A stretch of DNA of 64,000 bases from G963704535 sp963704535. GTDB taxonomy: Bacteria; Chloroflexota; Chloroflexia; Chloroflexales; Roseiflexaceae. Numbering within the stretch: position 1 is the stretch's first letter; each line of letters begins with the position of its first letter. Where the stretch lies: assembly GCA_963704535.1 (NCBI GenBank), contig OY969916.1, positions 10,106,001 to 10,170,000 on the forward strand, given 5' to 3'. The notes under the pieces are model-generated. The model did no database searches and was not told the origin of the DNA. It saw only the letters and a list, made by a program, of their open reading frames with translations. Of this stretch, positions 43,338 through 54,432 are shown piece after piece. A program made the position numbers and the translations under genes.

Positions 43338-43679
43338 ATGTCGTTCATTACCAGGATTTTGATCCGTATCGCCCGTTCGATCTTGAATAACGTCCTGTCG
43401 CAGCTTACGCAACAGTTTAACGTCATTGAGGATCAGGCACTGAGTCCAATGCGGGCGATAATCCAGCAGGTGACTGACGGTATGTGGATCGGCGAGGGCG
43501 CCAATGCCTTCGTCGAAGAGGTATCGAACCTGATGATCCCTGGTGTTGGTCAGGTCGGTGAGCACATTAGCACAATGGGCAAGAACCTCCAGTTTGCGCG
43601 CGATACGATCGAGCGTGCCGATGAAGAGGTGGATCGGCTGGTGAAGGGCCGTATTTTCGATGCGTTCGGCTTCTACTAA
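43338..43679 (+). CDS. WXG100-like protein 3
   Basis: A 113-residue protein: MSFITRILIRIARSILNNVL (an unusually basic-hydrophobic first helix), LTQQFNVIEDQALSPMRAII, then MWIGEGANAFVEEVSNLMIP with WIG as the turn, and GKNLQFARDTIERADEEVDR. The helix lengths match WXG100 proteins although identity with the others is low. Start ATG 43338 follows GAGGAGGATCGACG. It is the third in the four-gene run and shares the IG.G..AF pattern. Confidence 0.85.
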   Translation: MSFITRILIRIARSILNNVLSQLTQQFNVIEDQALSPMRAIIQQVTDGMWIGEGANAFVEEVSNLMIPGVGQVGEHISTMGKNLQFARDTIERADEEVDRLVKGRIFDAFGFY

Positions 43680-43786
43680 GCAAGCAGGTGCAGGTTTCTC
43701 GTAGAAAAAGGCGGGCAGCCGGCCCGCAAACCCCACTCAATCTACGAAGCGGCATCCGCTACTAGTGATTAACGGAGGTCAGGCAA

Positions 43787-44089
43787 ATGTCAGCTGGCAC
43801 CGAAGTATATATGAATGTCCCGGCCGTACGCAATATGGCGCAAACCTTCGGAACGATCGGCGATGTGCTTAGGAACGTCGCGAAAGTCCTCGAAGCATTG
43901 ACGACCATTCTGAAAACGACCGCATTCATTGGCCTTGTTGGAGGGTACGCCGTCGCCCAATTCATCGACATGATCCGGCCGCATATCGAGGATATGGCCG
44001 AGAAGTGTACGGAACTCAATAAGGATCTGGGGGCCTCGGTAGATGCCTATGAGTCAGGCGATGCCCAGGGTGCTACCCGCTTCTACTGA
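43787..44089 (+). CDS. WXG100-like protein 4
   Basis: A 100-residue protein: MSAGTEVYMNVPAVRNMAQT, FGTIGDVLRNVAKVLEALTT, then TAFIGLVGGYAVAQFIDMIR (turn with IG but no Trp), then DMAEKCTELNKDLGASVDAY ending ESGDAQGATRFY. The last part has YESGD, compatible with the Y-x3-D/E signal seen in actinobacterial T7SS substrates. The middle is more hydrophobic than usual. Start ATG 43787 follows GGAGGTCAGGCAA. It is likely one partner of a heterodimer with a neighbouring protein. Confidence 0.82.
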   Translation: MSAGTEVYMNVPAVRNMAQTFGTIGDVLRNVAKVLEALTTILKTTAFIGLVGGYAVAQFIDMIRPHIEDMAEKCTELNKDLGASVDAYESGDAQGATRFY

Positions 44090-44109
44090 GGTTGCGCGAT
44101 CCGCAGATC

Positions 44110-44313
44110 AACGTTCATAGGGGTAAGTGGCAGATTTGAGGATGCCCCTCAAATCTGCCCGCTTTTGTGGTCTCGGCCTTCGGCAGAGCGGTACTTTTAT
44201 TCTTTTTGTCGTCGATTTTTGCCCGACCGGGCAAAAATCGACGACAAAAAGATGGGTGAAGTACCTTGCTGCCGCAGGCAAAAGCAGCGTTGCTGGCGCC
44301 ACTGCGTAACTCC
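44110..44313. repeat. Degenerate family B fragment plus family A element
   Basis: GATTTGAGGATGCCCCTCAA, then the family A flank CTCGGCCTTCGGCAG, the core hairpin at 44201-44252 (TCTTTTTGTCGTCGATTTTT and complement), then AAGTACCTTGCTGCCG and GCGCCACTGCGTAACTC. Relative to other copies ATCGACGA becomes GTCGTCGA on one arm with matching changes on the other. Confidence 0.8.
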
Positions 44314-44362
44314 TAATCATAATAGAGCATTCCTAAACCATCTGGAAAGTGGATAGCGTGCC

Positions 44363-45436
44363 ATGAGACAAGATTGCCTGCTGTGTGAGCGCACCTCGCC
44401 GAATAATCTCTACTGTCAGGAAATATACTGCCCGGCGGAAATGTCGCCCACGATCCTGGACCATGGCGACTGGCTGGGCAATATTGAAATTGTCAAGCCA
44501 ATGATTGTGTTGCGCTCGGCCGTTTTGTACGAAGCGCGGCATCAGCAGAAAAAGGTGCTGTTGAAGGTCGCTCACCCAGGCCCGGAGAATCGGGAGCGGC
44601 TCAAGCGCGAGGCCGAGTTCCTCCAGCAAACGCAAGGCAAGAAAGAACAGACCGGACATCTGCCCGTGTTGCTGCCTCCCTATGCCAATACGGACATCCA
44701 GCGCGATGCATACGGGAAAGTTGTACTACAGGGCCACTTGCTCTATTATTGCCTGTTTGAACATTTCGCCGGCGAGCCACTACGAGATATCCTGGCAAAG
44801 AACGTCCAGATGTGGGTCTACCACATCGGATGGGTTATGACCAACCTGGCGATCACCGTGGCCTTCCTGCAAAGCAAGGGAAAGTTCCACTTTGGCCTAA
44901 GCCCTGATTGTGTGCTGATGCGCTTGGATGAGGAATCGGATGCGCCCCATATTCTGCTGTTTGATCTCGGCATCGCCAGCGAGCGCGGAAGTTTCGCGGC
45001 AGACTGGTATCCGTTTTTCGTTCATCCGGCCTATACGGCTCCCGAACTCACCCCCCCGCGCGCGCCTCAACCGGGCTATGCCGCCGATGTCTACGGCCTT
45101 GGATTGGTGCTCTATGAACTCTTGGTCGGCGAGCCGGCATTCCCGTATAAAGTCTATAGCGATGAGGAAGTGTACGACGCCGTGCGCCACGGTCGCCGGG
45201 TTGAAATGACCCGCAGCGAAGACGTCAGAAAGGCTGCGGATATCGCTGTGAGAGCGGTGGGCACGGATGTCGCCGCGCGCTACCAGACTGCGGCGGAAAT
45301 GACCGGCGCGTTGCAGGAAGCTTTCGGTGAGGCGCCTGAGAAGAAGCGTTTGTTGAGCGTGAAAATGGCCTTGTTCATCGCCGGCGCGCTGCTTGTGATT
45401 GTGCTACTGATCGTTGTGGCAATAATTTCTACATAG
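44363..45436 (+). CDS. Membrane-anchored protein-kinase-like pseudokinase (YukC/EssB-like)
   Basis: A 357-residue protein with a kinase fold and one C-terminal membrane segment (about 335-355, MALFIAGALLVIVLLIVVAI). It starts with four Cys (CLLCERTSPNNLYCQEIYCP), possibly a zinc site. The kinase lysine is kept (VLLKVAHPG, about residue 69). The catalytic loop reads HFGLSPDCVL where active kinases have HRDLKPENI, so the catalytic Asp is lost. The DFG position reads DLG (about 200), and APE is kept (TAPEL). It is therefore a probable pseudokinase. T7SSb EssB/YukC proteins are also pseudokinases with one membrane helix, and here the gene lies between the WXG100 genes and eccC, so I propose an equivalent role in the secretion complex. 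Confidence 0.82.
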   Translation: MRQDCLLCERTSPNNLYCQEIYCPAEMSPTILDHGDWLGNIEIVKPMIVLRSAVLYEARHQQKKVLLKVAHPGPENRERLKREAEFLQQTQGKKEQTGHLPVLLPPYANTDIQRDAYGKVVLQGHLLYYCLFEHFAGEPLRDILAKNVQMWVYHIGWVMTNLAITVAFLQSKGKFHFGLSPDCVLMRLDEESDAPHILLFDLGIASERGSFAADWYPFFVHPAYTAPELTPPRAPQPGYAADVYGLGLVLYELLVGEPAFPYKVYSDEEVYDAVRHGRRVEMTRSEDVRKAADIAVRAVGTDVAARYQTAAEMTGALQEAFGEAPEKKRLLSVKMALFIAGALLVIVLLIVVAIIST

Positions 45437-45452
45437 TTTGGTGGTGGATTCC

Positions 45453-48400
45453 ATGAACGAGCCGATCGATATCGACCGCCCCCCGCGTATACAGCCGGCG
45501 TTACCCTTTGGTGAGTTTGAAATTCCCCGCCCGCCGAACACGCAGGAGCTGGATCAGGGTCGCTGGATACAAATTGCGCTGCCGATCGTGAGCATCATCG
45601 GGTTTGCGCTGGCTGGTACGTTGGGCGGCAGCGGACGGGGCCTGCTGATGATACCAATGGCACTCGCGGTGGTGGGCTCGACATTCTACGCGGTGTATAG
45701 CTTTGGAAAGCAAAAGCAGCGCCGTGCCGAGATCCGGCAAGGATATAAGGACCGGCTGATCGAACTCAGCCGTGAAATGCACAACTACCACGATATGCAG
45801 CGCCGGGCCTATCGCTACAACTACCCCGATCCATACACCATGCTTCGGATTGTGCGTAACACGCGGCACGAAGTGGAGAAAAAAGAGCGCACGCTGCGTT
45901 CGGAGGCGCGGCTGTGGGAGCGGCGCGTCTCGGATGATGACTTTGGCTATGTGCGCTTGGGGCCTGGCACTGTGCCCTCAACTGTTACCTATAAGATTCG
46001 AAAACGCTGACACATTCGATGATCCCCAAGTGCGCGATGCGATGAAGTTGGAAGTCGATTCGCGCTTTGTCAGCGAAGTTCCGGTCGTCATTGCGCTGCG
46101 GCAGCCGAAAAAGGACGACGATAGCGAAGAGGATGAAGAGCAGGAAGAGGAGCAAGCCCACCAACCGCCGGTGACACACGCGCTCGGCATTGCGGGTGAA
46201 CAAAGCTCGGTGTACGAGTTCGTGCGGGCCGTGTTGGGCCACTACGTCATTTTCCACGCGCCAAGCGATGCCAGGCTGTACATTCTGGCCTCCGCCAAAC
46301 GGGAATGGGCGTGGACCGAGGGCTTACCGCATTGCCAGGGCGACGATCAAAGCAAATTCCACTGCTTCGTCAATGAGATCAAGCCCAATGACCAGGTGTT
46401 CGACAATGACGATGGCGACGAGCTTGAGCAGTTTCTTGAGGGCATTCGTAAAATCCTCGCGCAGCGGAAGATCCGGCTCCAGGAGCATGAGGAGAACGAG
46501 GAGCAGGCCGATCCGACACTGCCGTTGCTGTTGGTGGTCGTCGATCTGCTGGATGCGACACACACCCAACATTCGCCGTTAGGCCAGATCGAGGCGGACT
46601 CAGCGATCTCATTCATTGTAGCGGAAGGAGAGGCGCTGGGTGCGGCGGTCATCTTTTTGGTGCCTGAACGGAGCAAAGTTCCCAGTGGATGCCGATCGGT
46701 GATCGAGATCGAGCGAACTGCCCCGGCGACGAGCAGCCGAACAGAATCCAAGCAGAAACTGCATTTCCGCTTTGCGGAGACCGGCGTCAATAGTGCTCGC
46801 TACGTGGGTGAGGCCGATTTCATCACCCAACCACAGGCCATGCAGCGTCTCGCCGAGGAGCTGACCGCGCTCAGGGTGCGCCAAAGCGCCGGCGCTAACC
46901 TGAAGAAGGCGGTCCCGTTCCTCGACCTGATGGGCTTTAAGTCGCTCAAGGATCTCAAGGAGGCCACCTGGCGTAATTGGCAGAATAGCGCCAAAGCAGA
47001 GTATGCGAACTGGCTGCGGGTGAAGCTGGGCCTGATGTCGGGGAATAAGCCGCGCACGCTGGTGCTCTCCGCCAAGCGCGATGGCGTGCATGGGATGGTT
47101 GCCGGAAGCACCGGCTCCGGTAAATCCGAGCTGCTGATCTCGCTGATCACCGGCCTGGCCGTGACCTACGATCCAACCGTGCTCAACTTTGTGCTGGTCG
47201 ATTATAAGGGTGGGAGCGCCTTCAACGAGTTCAAGGGCCGTCTGCCGCATTGCGTGGATGTGATCACTAACCTTGGTGAGGAAGGCGTCACGCGCATGTT
47301 TACGGCTATCCGGGCCGAACTGGAGCGACGCCAGGCACTCAATTCCAGCACCGGCACCAAGAACATCGTCGATTATCGCCAGAAGGGCCTCCACCGCACG
47401 CAGGAGCCGTATCCATACCTCTTTATCATTATCGATGAGTTCGCTGAGATGATCGCCGACCGGGCCGAGTATAAGGCCCAGTTGGAGACGATCACCCGCG
47501 TGGGCCGGGCGCAGGGGGTCTCGCTCATCCTGGCGGCGCAGCGGCCCAGCGGCGTCACCGACCAGATGCGCTCGAATATCAAGTTCCGCATCTGCCTACG
47601 GGTCGAGACGCCGGGCGAGAGCCGCGAGATGCTGCGCCGATCCGATGCCGCGTTCTTGCCGGCCGGCATACCGGGGCGTGGCTACCTCCAGGTGGGCAAC
47701 GAGGAGATTGAGCTGGTTCAGCTCGCCTACACCGGCGATCGGTACACCGACTCGAACCAGGCATCGCAGGCCAAGGTGATCTGGCCGGATCGCGGGGGCC
47801 AGGAGGTCGTTCAGGATCAGGAACCGCCCGAGCTCTACGTGGCGATCATCGATCTGCTGCGTACGATGGCCGAGGAACGGGGGATCAAAAAGCAGCGTGC
47901 GCCCTGGCCGGATTTCCTGCCGCGCCAACTGTGGCTCTTGCAGTTGCTGATCTCGCAGGACCCAAAGTCGAAGGCGCTCACCTCCAGCGAGTATCTGGAG
48001 GGCGTCGACAAAATCATGCTCGGCCAGCCCCCCGAAGCTTCGTTCAGCCTCAATCCGTCGGTCAATCAGTGGTTTAAGGGCGCCTGCGGCTGGATCGAGA
48101 AGCTGGACTGGAAAAACTACGTTATGCGACCGGTCGTCGGCCTGATCGATGACCCGTATGCGGCCAGGCAACTGCCATTGACGGTCGAGTTTCCCAAGGG
48201 CCACGTGGTGATCTTCGGCGCCTCGGGCTACGGCAAGACGACGTTCATCCGCACGCTGATCGCCAGCCTGGCCGCGACGCATTCGCCCAACCACTTCCAT
48301 GGCTACTTGCTGGACCTGGGCGGGCGCAACCTGGGCATCCTGAAGGATCTTCCGCACATTGGCGCGTTGATTATGCCGGATGAAGAGGGCTACGAGGAGC

Positions 48401-51400
48401 GGGTCGCGCAACTGCTGCGCGAGTTGGAGGACATCATCGAGCAGCGCAAAACACTGCTCAATGATGCGCGTGTCGCCGATATCTCCGAATATAACCAGAC
48501 CCACCCCCAGATGCCTCAACCGGCGATCCTGGTGGCGATCGATAACTTTGTCGAGTTTACCGAGACCTTTGGCGGCGACAGCGAAGATAGCGACAATATC
48601 CTGAGCAAATTTATCGGGATCGCCCGGCAAGCCAAGGCGTACGGCATTCATTTCGTCATTACCGCCAATCAGCTTAACGACCTATCCAATCAGCTCTACA
48701 GCCTGTTTACCGAGCGCTTCGCCCTCAAGCTGGCCGATCACACCGAGTACCGGGCGATCGTGGGCGATCAAGTGCCGGATATTCGCGATGTGGTAGGGCG
48801 CGGCTACACCAAGATCGATCGCCGACCGCTCAACTTTCAAGTCGCCACGATCGCGAAACCGGAGCACGAACTCAAGCGGCTGGAGGAGTTCGTCGCAAAG
48901 ATCAACGATTATATGACCTCCGGGCGGAAATACAATCTCCCGGTTCGCGTCGACGCGCTGCCGAAGTCCATGTTGCTCAAGCAACTGATTGCACGCGAGC
49001 ACAAGCTTGAGCTGGACAAACACTTTCTGGTGCAGTTGGGAGCGATTACGAAGCGCGAGTGGGCCAAGAGCATCGATCCCAAACATACCGACTGGCTCCA
49101 GGTCACGATCGGCGTCGCATCGGGCGACCGGCCGCGGCCGCTGATGCTGGAGGCCAAGAAGGATGGCGTCCACGGCATGATCGCCGGTGGCACGGGCGCC
49201 GGGAAGTCCGAGCTGCTGATGACCCTGATCGTCAGTTTAGCGCTCAATTATGATCCGAGCGTTCTGAATTTCCTGCTGGTCGATTACAAGGGTGGTGGCG
49301 CATTCAAGCCGTTCCAGGCGCTGCCGCATGTCGTGGATGTGATCACCAATTTGAATAAATCGGCCGTGCGGCGCGTGTTCACGACGATCAATGCCGAGAT
49401 GCGGCGGCGGCAGAAGCTCAACGCGGATACCCGCACCAAAGATATTGTCGAGTATCGGGCGCGCGGGCTGCACCTGTCCGGCGAAGCCTACCCGCACCTG
49501 TTCATCATCATCGATGAATATGCCGAAATGATCACCGACAGCCCGGAGTTTCGCGATGATCTCGACAGTATCACCCGCGTCGGTCGCGCGCAGGGCGTTA
49601 ACTTGCTCCTGGCGTCGCAGCGGCCGGTTGGCGTTTCCGATCAGATGCGCGCCAACATCAAGCTGCGCCTGTGCCTGCGGGTGGAGCAGGCCGATACCAG
49701 CCGCGAAATGCTGCGCCGGCCCGATGCGGCCTTTTTGCCCAATGGCATGCCGGGGCGCGGCTATTTGCAGGTGGGCAATGAGCACCTGGAGCTGATGCAA
49801 GTGGCCTATACCGGCGAGACGTACGAGTATGCGGAGACGACGGAAGGGGAAGAGAAGTCCAAGTTCTACGATGTGGTGGTCAAGCTGGCGAATACGCTGC
49901 TGAACCGCGAGCGCCCGCTGACGCCCTGGCCGCCGGCCTTGCCCGGCGCGCTGTCGCTGTCGGAACAGTTGGTGCCGCGCTATTTCTCCGAGGCCCACAA
50001 ACCGCTGGTGACGCTGAATCAGACCGAGCGACTGGCGCCCAACCCGTTTGTGCAGGATTGGCTGGACGGCACTGGGGCCTGGCATGGGATCGATTGGAAT
50101 AAGACGGCGATGCGCGCCAGCGTGGGGCTGCTCGACGACCCGCACAATGCCCGCCAACTGCCGCTGCTCATCGATTTCACCAAAGGTCATGCGGTCCTGT
50201 TTGGCGCGTCGGGCTGGGGCAAGACCACGTTTGTGCGTTCGCTGATTGTGAGCCTGGCCAGCACCCACTCGCCCGACGAGTTCCAGGCGCATGTGCTCGA
50301 CCTGGGCGGGCGCAATCTTGAGGTGCTCAATGCGCTGCCGCATGTCGGCACGATCATTCTGCCCGACGAGCCTGGCTACGAGGAGCGCGTGCAGCAATTG
50401 TGGCGCGAGCTGAACGACATCGTCGATGGCCGCAAGAAGCGCTTCAGCGAAGCGGGTGTGGCGAGCCTGTATGAGTACAACAACAGCGGTCCCGCTCAGG
50501 TTGAGCCGGCCATCCTGGTAGCGATCGACAATTTCGCAGAGTACCTCGAGTCGTTCGGCAATTCGTCCAAGCCGGATGATCCGGATAACCTGCTGGAGAA
50601 GTTCGTGTCGCTGGCCCGCCAGGGCAAGTCCTACGGCTTGCACTTTGTGATCACCGTGAATCGGCTCAATGTTATTTCGAGTAAGCTCTACAGCCTGTTC
50701 ACCGAGCGGCTGACGCTGCGCTTGGCGGACGCGGGCGAGTACAGCGCGATCGTCGGCAGCCAGATCCCGGAGATTGAAGAGATCCCCGGCCGCGGCTACA
50801 CCCGCGTCGGGCGCGCGCCACTGGCGTTCCAGGTCGGGCTGATGCCGGGGGCCGTCGATAGCTCGGGCCAGATCGTTGGCGAGGCGCGGTTCGTCCGCGC
50901 CATCGGCAAGCAGATGGTCGATTTCATCGACCGCTCGGGGCGACACTACCGTAATCCGCTGCGCATCGACGCGCTGCCGACCAGTTCCTCGTACCGTCAA
51001 CTGCTGGCCGAAGAGTTGGGCATCAGCCAGGATGGCAAGACCTTTACGCATGAACTGAAGGCGGCCATGCTGCAAACCTGGGAGCGTAATGCCTCGGCGC
51101 AGCATGCCGATTGGTTGTATGTGCCCCTGGGTATTACCTCGGGCGGTCGCGTGCGGACGCTGCGGCTGGAGGCCAAGCGCGACGGAGCGCACGGGATGAT
51201 CGCCGGCGGCACCGGCTCCGGCAAATCGGAGCTGCTGATGACCAAGATCGTCGGCCTGGCGGTCCACTTCTCGCCCGAGATCCTGAATTTTGTGCTGGTG
51301 GACTATAAGGGCGGCGGCGCGTTCAAACCGTTCGAGCGGCTGCCCCATGTCGTTGATATCGTCACGAATCTCAACAAGGCGGCGGTCGACCGCATGTTCA

Positions 51401-54192
51401 CCGCGATCAGCGCCGAGATGCGCCGGCGCCAGGCGCTCAACGCCGACACCGGCACCAAGGACATTATCGAGTACCGGCGCAAAGAGCTGCATAAGACCCA
51501 TCAGCCCTACCCGCACCTGTTCATTATCATCGACGAGTACTCGGAGATGTTCGACGATAATCCCGAATATCGGCTTTCGCTCGACAGCATCACCCGCGTC
51601 GGTCGCGCGCAGGGTGTCAATCTGATCCTGGCTTCGCAACAGCCCAAGGGTGTGTCCGATCAGATGCGCGCCAATATCAAGCTGCGCCTGTGCCTGCGGG
51701 TGGAGCAGATCGAGACTAGCCGCGAGCTGCTGCGCCGGCCGGATGCGGCCCTGTTGCCGAGTGGTTTGCCAGGGCGCGGCTACCTCCAGGTGGGCAACGA
51801 AAATCTCGAGCTGCTCCAGGTCTCGTTCTCGGGCGAGACTCAACCGGATGAGGGCGACGCGCCGGTGGAATGGCCCGATCGACCGACCCAGGAGCTGCAA
51901 CGGGCGGGTGATGAGATGCCGCGGCTCTTCGATGCCGTCGTCTCGATCGCCTCGCAGCTGTATGGCGGCCGGATGGCCCGCAAGCCCTGGCCGGGCTTCC
52001 TGCCGGAGAGCTTCAGCCTGGAGTCGCCGCTGGTTGATGCACAGCGCGACCGTATCTTCCGGCTTGAAACATCGATCACCGACTGGATCAACGGCGATAC
52101 TGCCAGGCTGTGGCCGGGCGTCAATTGGCTCGGCGGCGAACGGCCGGTCGTTCGCCCGGTCGTCGGGCTGCTCGACAATCCCGGCGCGGCCCGGCAAGAT
52201 CCGCTGCGGCTCGACCTGAGTCGCAATCACCTGGCGGTGTTCGGCGACTCGGGGCTGGGCAAATCCACGTTCGTGCGTACGCTGCTGCTCAGCCTGATGG
52301 CCACACACTCGCCCGGCGAGCTGCACGCCTATGTGCTGGACCTGGGCGGGCGCAACTTCCGCAGCTTTGAAGAATTCCCGCATGTCGGCGCCGTGATCTA
52401 TGCCGATGAGGAGACCTTTGAAGAGCGGCTCCAGCGGCTCCTGGAGAAGCTTGAGCGCCTGTCCTCCGAGCGCCAACAGATCCTGAGCACCTCCGACGCG
52501 ACCAGCGTGTACGAGTACAATGCCCGTTCTCCAGGTCAGGCGCTCCCGATCGTCGTGGTGGTGATCGACAACTTCGCCGAGCTTCAGGAGAATTATGAAG
52601 CGCTTGTGGAAACAACGCTGCTGCCGGTGGTGCGCGGCTCGCTGGGCGTCGGGATCTCCTTTGTCGTCACCGCCAATATTCCGACGAGCATGCCAAGCAA
52701 GTTGCAGAACCTGTTCGGCGAGCGGATCACATTCAAGCAGTCAAATGCCGATCGGTATGTGGATATCGTGGGGCGTGGCGCGATCGAGATCGGCGATGTG
52801 CCCGGTCGTGGCTATATTCGGCGCGACCAACGACCGCTCATGTTCCATATCGCGCAGCCGATCGGAATACTAGATCGCGAGGGCCGCTACATTCGCCCCG
52901 AAGCCGAGGAGCTGCGCCTGATAGCCAGCCAGATGAACAACTACCTGGCGGCAAAGGGTATCAGCTCACAGCGGCCCGATCGAATCGAGACATTGCCGGA
53001 GTTGGTGCGGCTGGAAGAGATGCTTCAAGCGGCCGGCGCTACCAGCCCGCGGCGCATCCAGGCGATCCTGGGCAAAGACAGTCGCCTCCAGCCGGCGCTG
53101 ATCGACCTCAAGCGCATGGGGCCGCACTTCGCGATTGTCGGCCCGCCGCTCTCCGGCAAGACCACGACATTATATAATTGGGTGCTGTCGGTAGCCGACC
53201 GCTACGCTCCCACCCAGGCGTCATTTGTGCTGATCGACTTGCAGGGACGGCTGTTCGAGTATGGCGGCGCGCAGAAACTGGGGGCGCTGCCGCATGTGCT
53301 GGCCGCGATCTCGGAAGTCGAGCCATTGGGCGATCTAGTGACGCGCCTGCGAACGGAGTGCGAGGCATTAGCGGCGCAAGGTACCGATCGAGCGCTCTAC
53401 GTCGTCATCGACAATTTCGACGACTTCAGCGAAGAGCTGGAGGGCAATCAGAACGGCCGCAATATCTTGCGCGATCTGGCCGGGCTGGCGCGGCGCCACG
53501 GGCGTGATGGTTTGCACTTTCTCATCGGCGGTATGCTCGACGGCACGGCCAACGAGCTGCGAAAGCGGGTGCAATCCACGGGCTACGGCATCGGCTTGCG
53601 TACCGAGCAGGCGTTGGCGACCTTGCGCGTGCAGCGGACGCCGCCGGCGCTACGTAACAAAGAACTGCCGGTCGGTCGCGGCTACATCGTCAAAGCCGGC
53701 CAGGCGACCATGATCCAGGTGGCCAGCCCCTACGAAGGCAACGACCTCCCGGCGCCGGCCGGCGACGATGTCGACGAAGCGGGTAAGGTCGCCCCGGCGC
53801 TCGACGGGTGGGTCGAAAGGCTGCGAGCGAAATATCCGGGCCAGCAGAGCGCGTGGTCCTCCCCGAACGGGAGCACGCTGGAGCCTCAGGCCGTATCGCC
53901 GCAGCGGAGCGAGAAGCTGAACCGCATGGTATCGGTGCTCCAGCGCGGTGTGAGCAAGGAGATCGCGCATCTGAAGCAGGGGAACGGACAGGATCTGCTG
54001 ATCACGGAGCGGTTGGTCCAGGCCGGCCCGGACAGTTGGCAGAGCGAGGAGAGCGTCGTTAAACTGCTGGGAGAGCTGTGGGTGAAGCAACAGGTGGAGA
54101 TGGGGCTACCAAAAGAGGTGGTAGAAATGATGCTGTCCAGTATGGATCGCGATTCGCTGTTGTTCGCGCTCGAAGACGCGTTCCCAGCCTAG
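45453..54192 (+). CDS. eccC: Giant EccC/YukBA-type T7SS ATPase with seven P-loops (frameshift near 46001)
   Basis: This is the membrane-bound FtsK/SpoIIIE-type motor of type VII secretion. Residues about 40-85 are two membrane helices (WIQIALPIVSIIGFALAG and next), followed by a stalk region. At 46001-46004 an AAAA run separates the first frame (stop at 46010) from the long frame that continues KNADTFDDPQVRDAM and runs to 54192, so the two are one gene of about 2,910 residues. P-loops: GSTGSGKS 47104, GASGYGKT 48217, GGTGAGKS 49186, GASGWGKT 50203, GGTGSGKS 51205, GDSGLGKS 52243, GPPLSGKT 53140. The 1st, 3rd and 5th ATPases have FIIIDE(F/Y); the 2nd, 4th, 6th and 7th have a D-N pair (AIDNF, VIDNF). 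The order looks like D1-D2 repeated three times plus D3, against one D1-D2-D3 in ordinary EccC. Confidence 0.93.
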
Positions 54193-54410
54193 AGGCTGCC
54201 TGAAGTGGCATCCGCAACGCCGCCTTTGCCTGCCCTTCGACAAGCTCAGGAAGTTCGGCAGCAAGGTACTTCACCCATTTTTTATCGACGATTTTTGCCC
54301 GACCGGGCAAAAATCGTCGATAAAAAGAAGAAAAGTACCGCGGCTCCTGAGCCTGTCGAAGGGCTGCCGAAGGCCGAAATCACGCTTGGTAGATGACCAC
54401 GTAAACCCTG
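54190..54410. repeat. Dispersed palindromic element, family A (complete)
   Basis: Left flank GTGGCATCCGCAACGCCGCC, CCCTTCGACAAGCTCAGGAA; core hairpin 54279-54326 (TTTTTATCGACGATTTTTGC and complement); right flank GCGGCTCCTGAGCCTGTCGA, AGGGCTGCCGAAGGCCG and ACCACGTAAAC. It separates eccC from the next operon. Confidence 0.85.
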
Positions 54411-54432
54411 TCAGAAATGAGGATCATGGAGT

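Noticed and set aside
45772..46003. An apparent ATG start at 45772 for the long ATPase frame
   Set aside because: The first 77 codons are a shadow of the upstream membrane-domain frame; true coding in this frame begins after the AAAA slip near 46001.
49237..52476. A 1,079-codon open frame on the minus strand
   Set aside because: It is antisense to the EccC repeats, has no domain signature, and follows from the codon bias of the GC-rich repeated coding sequence.
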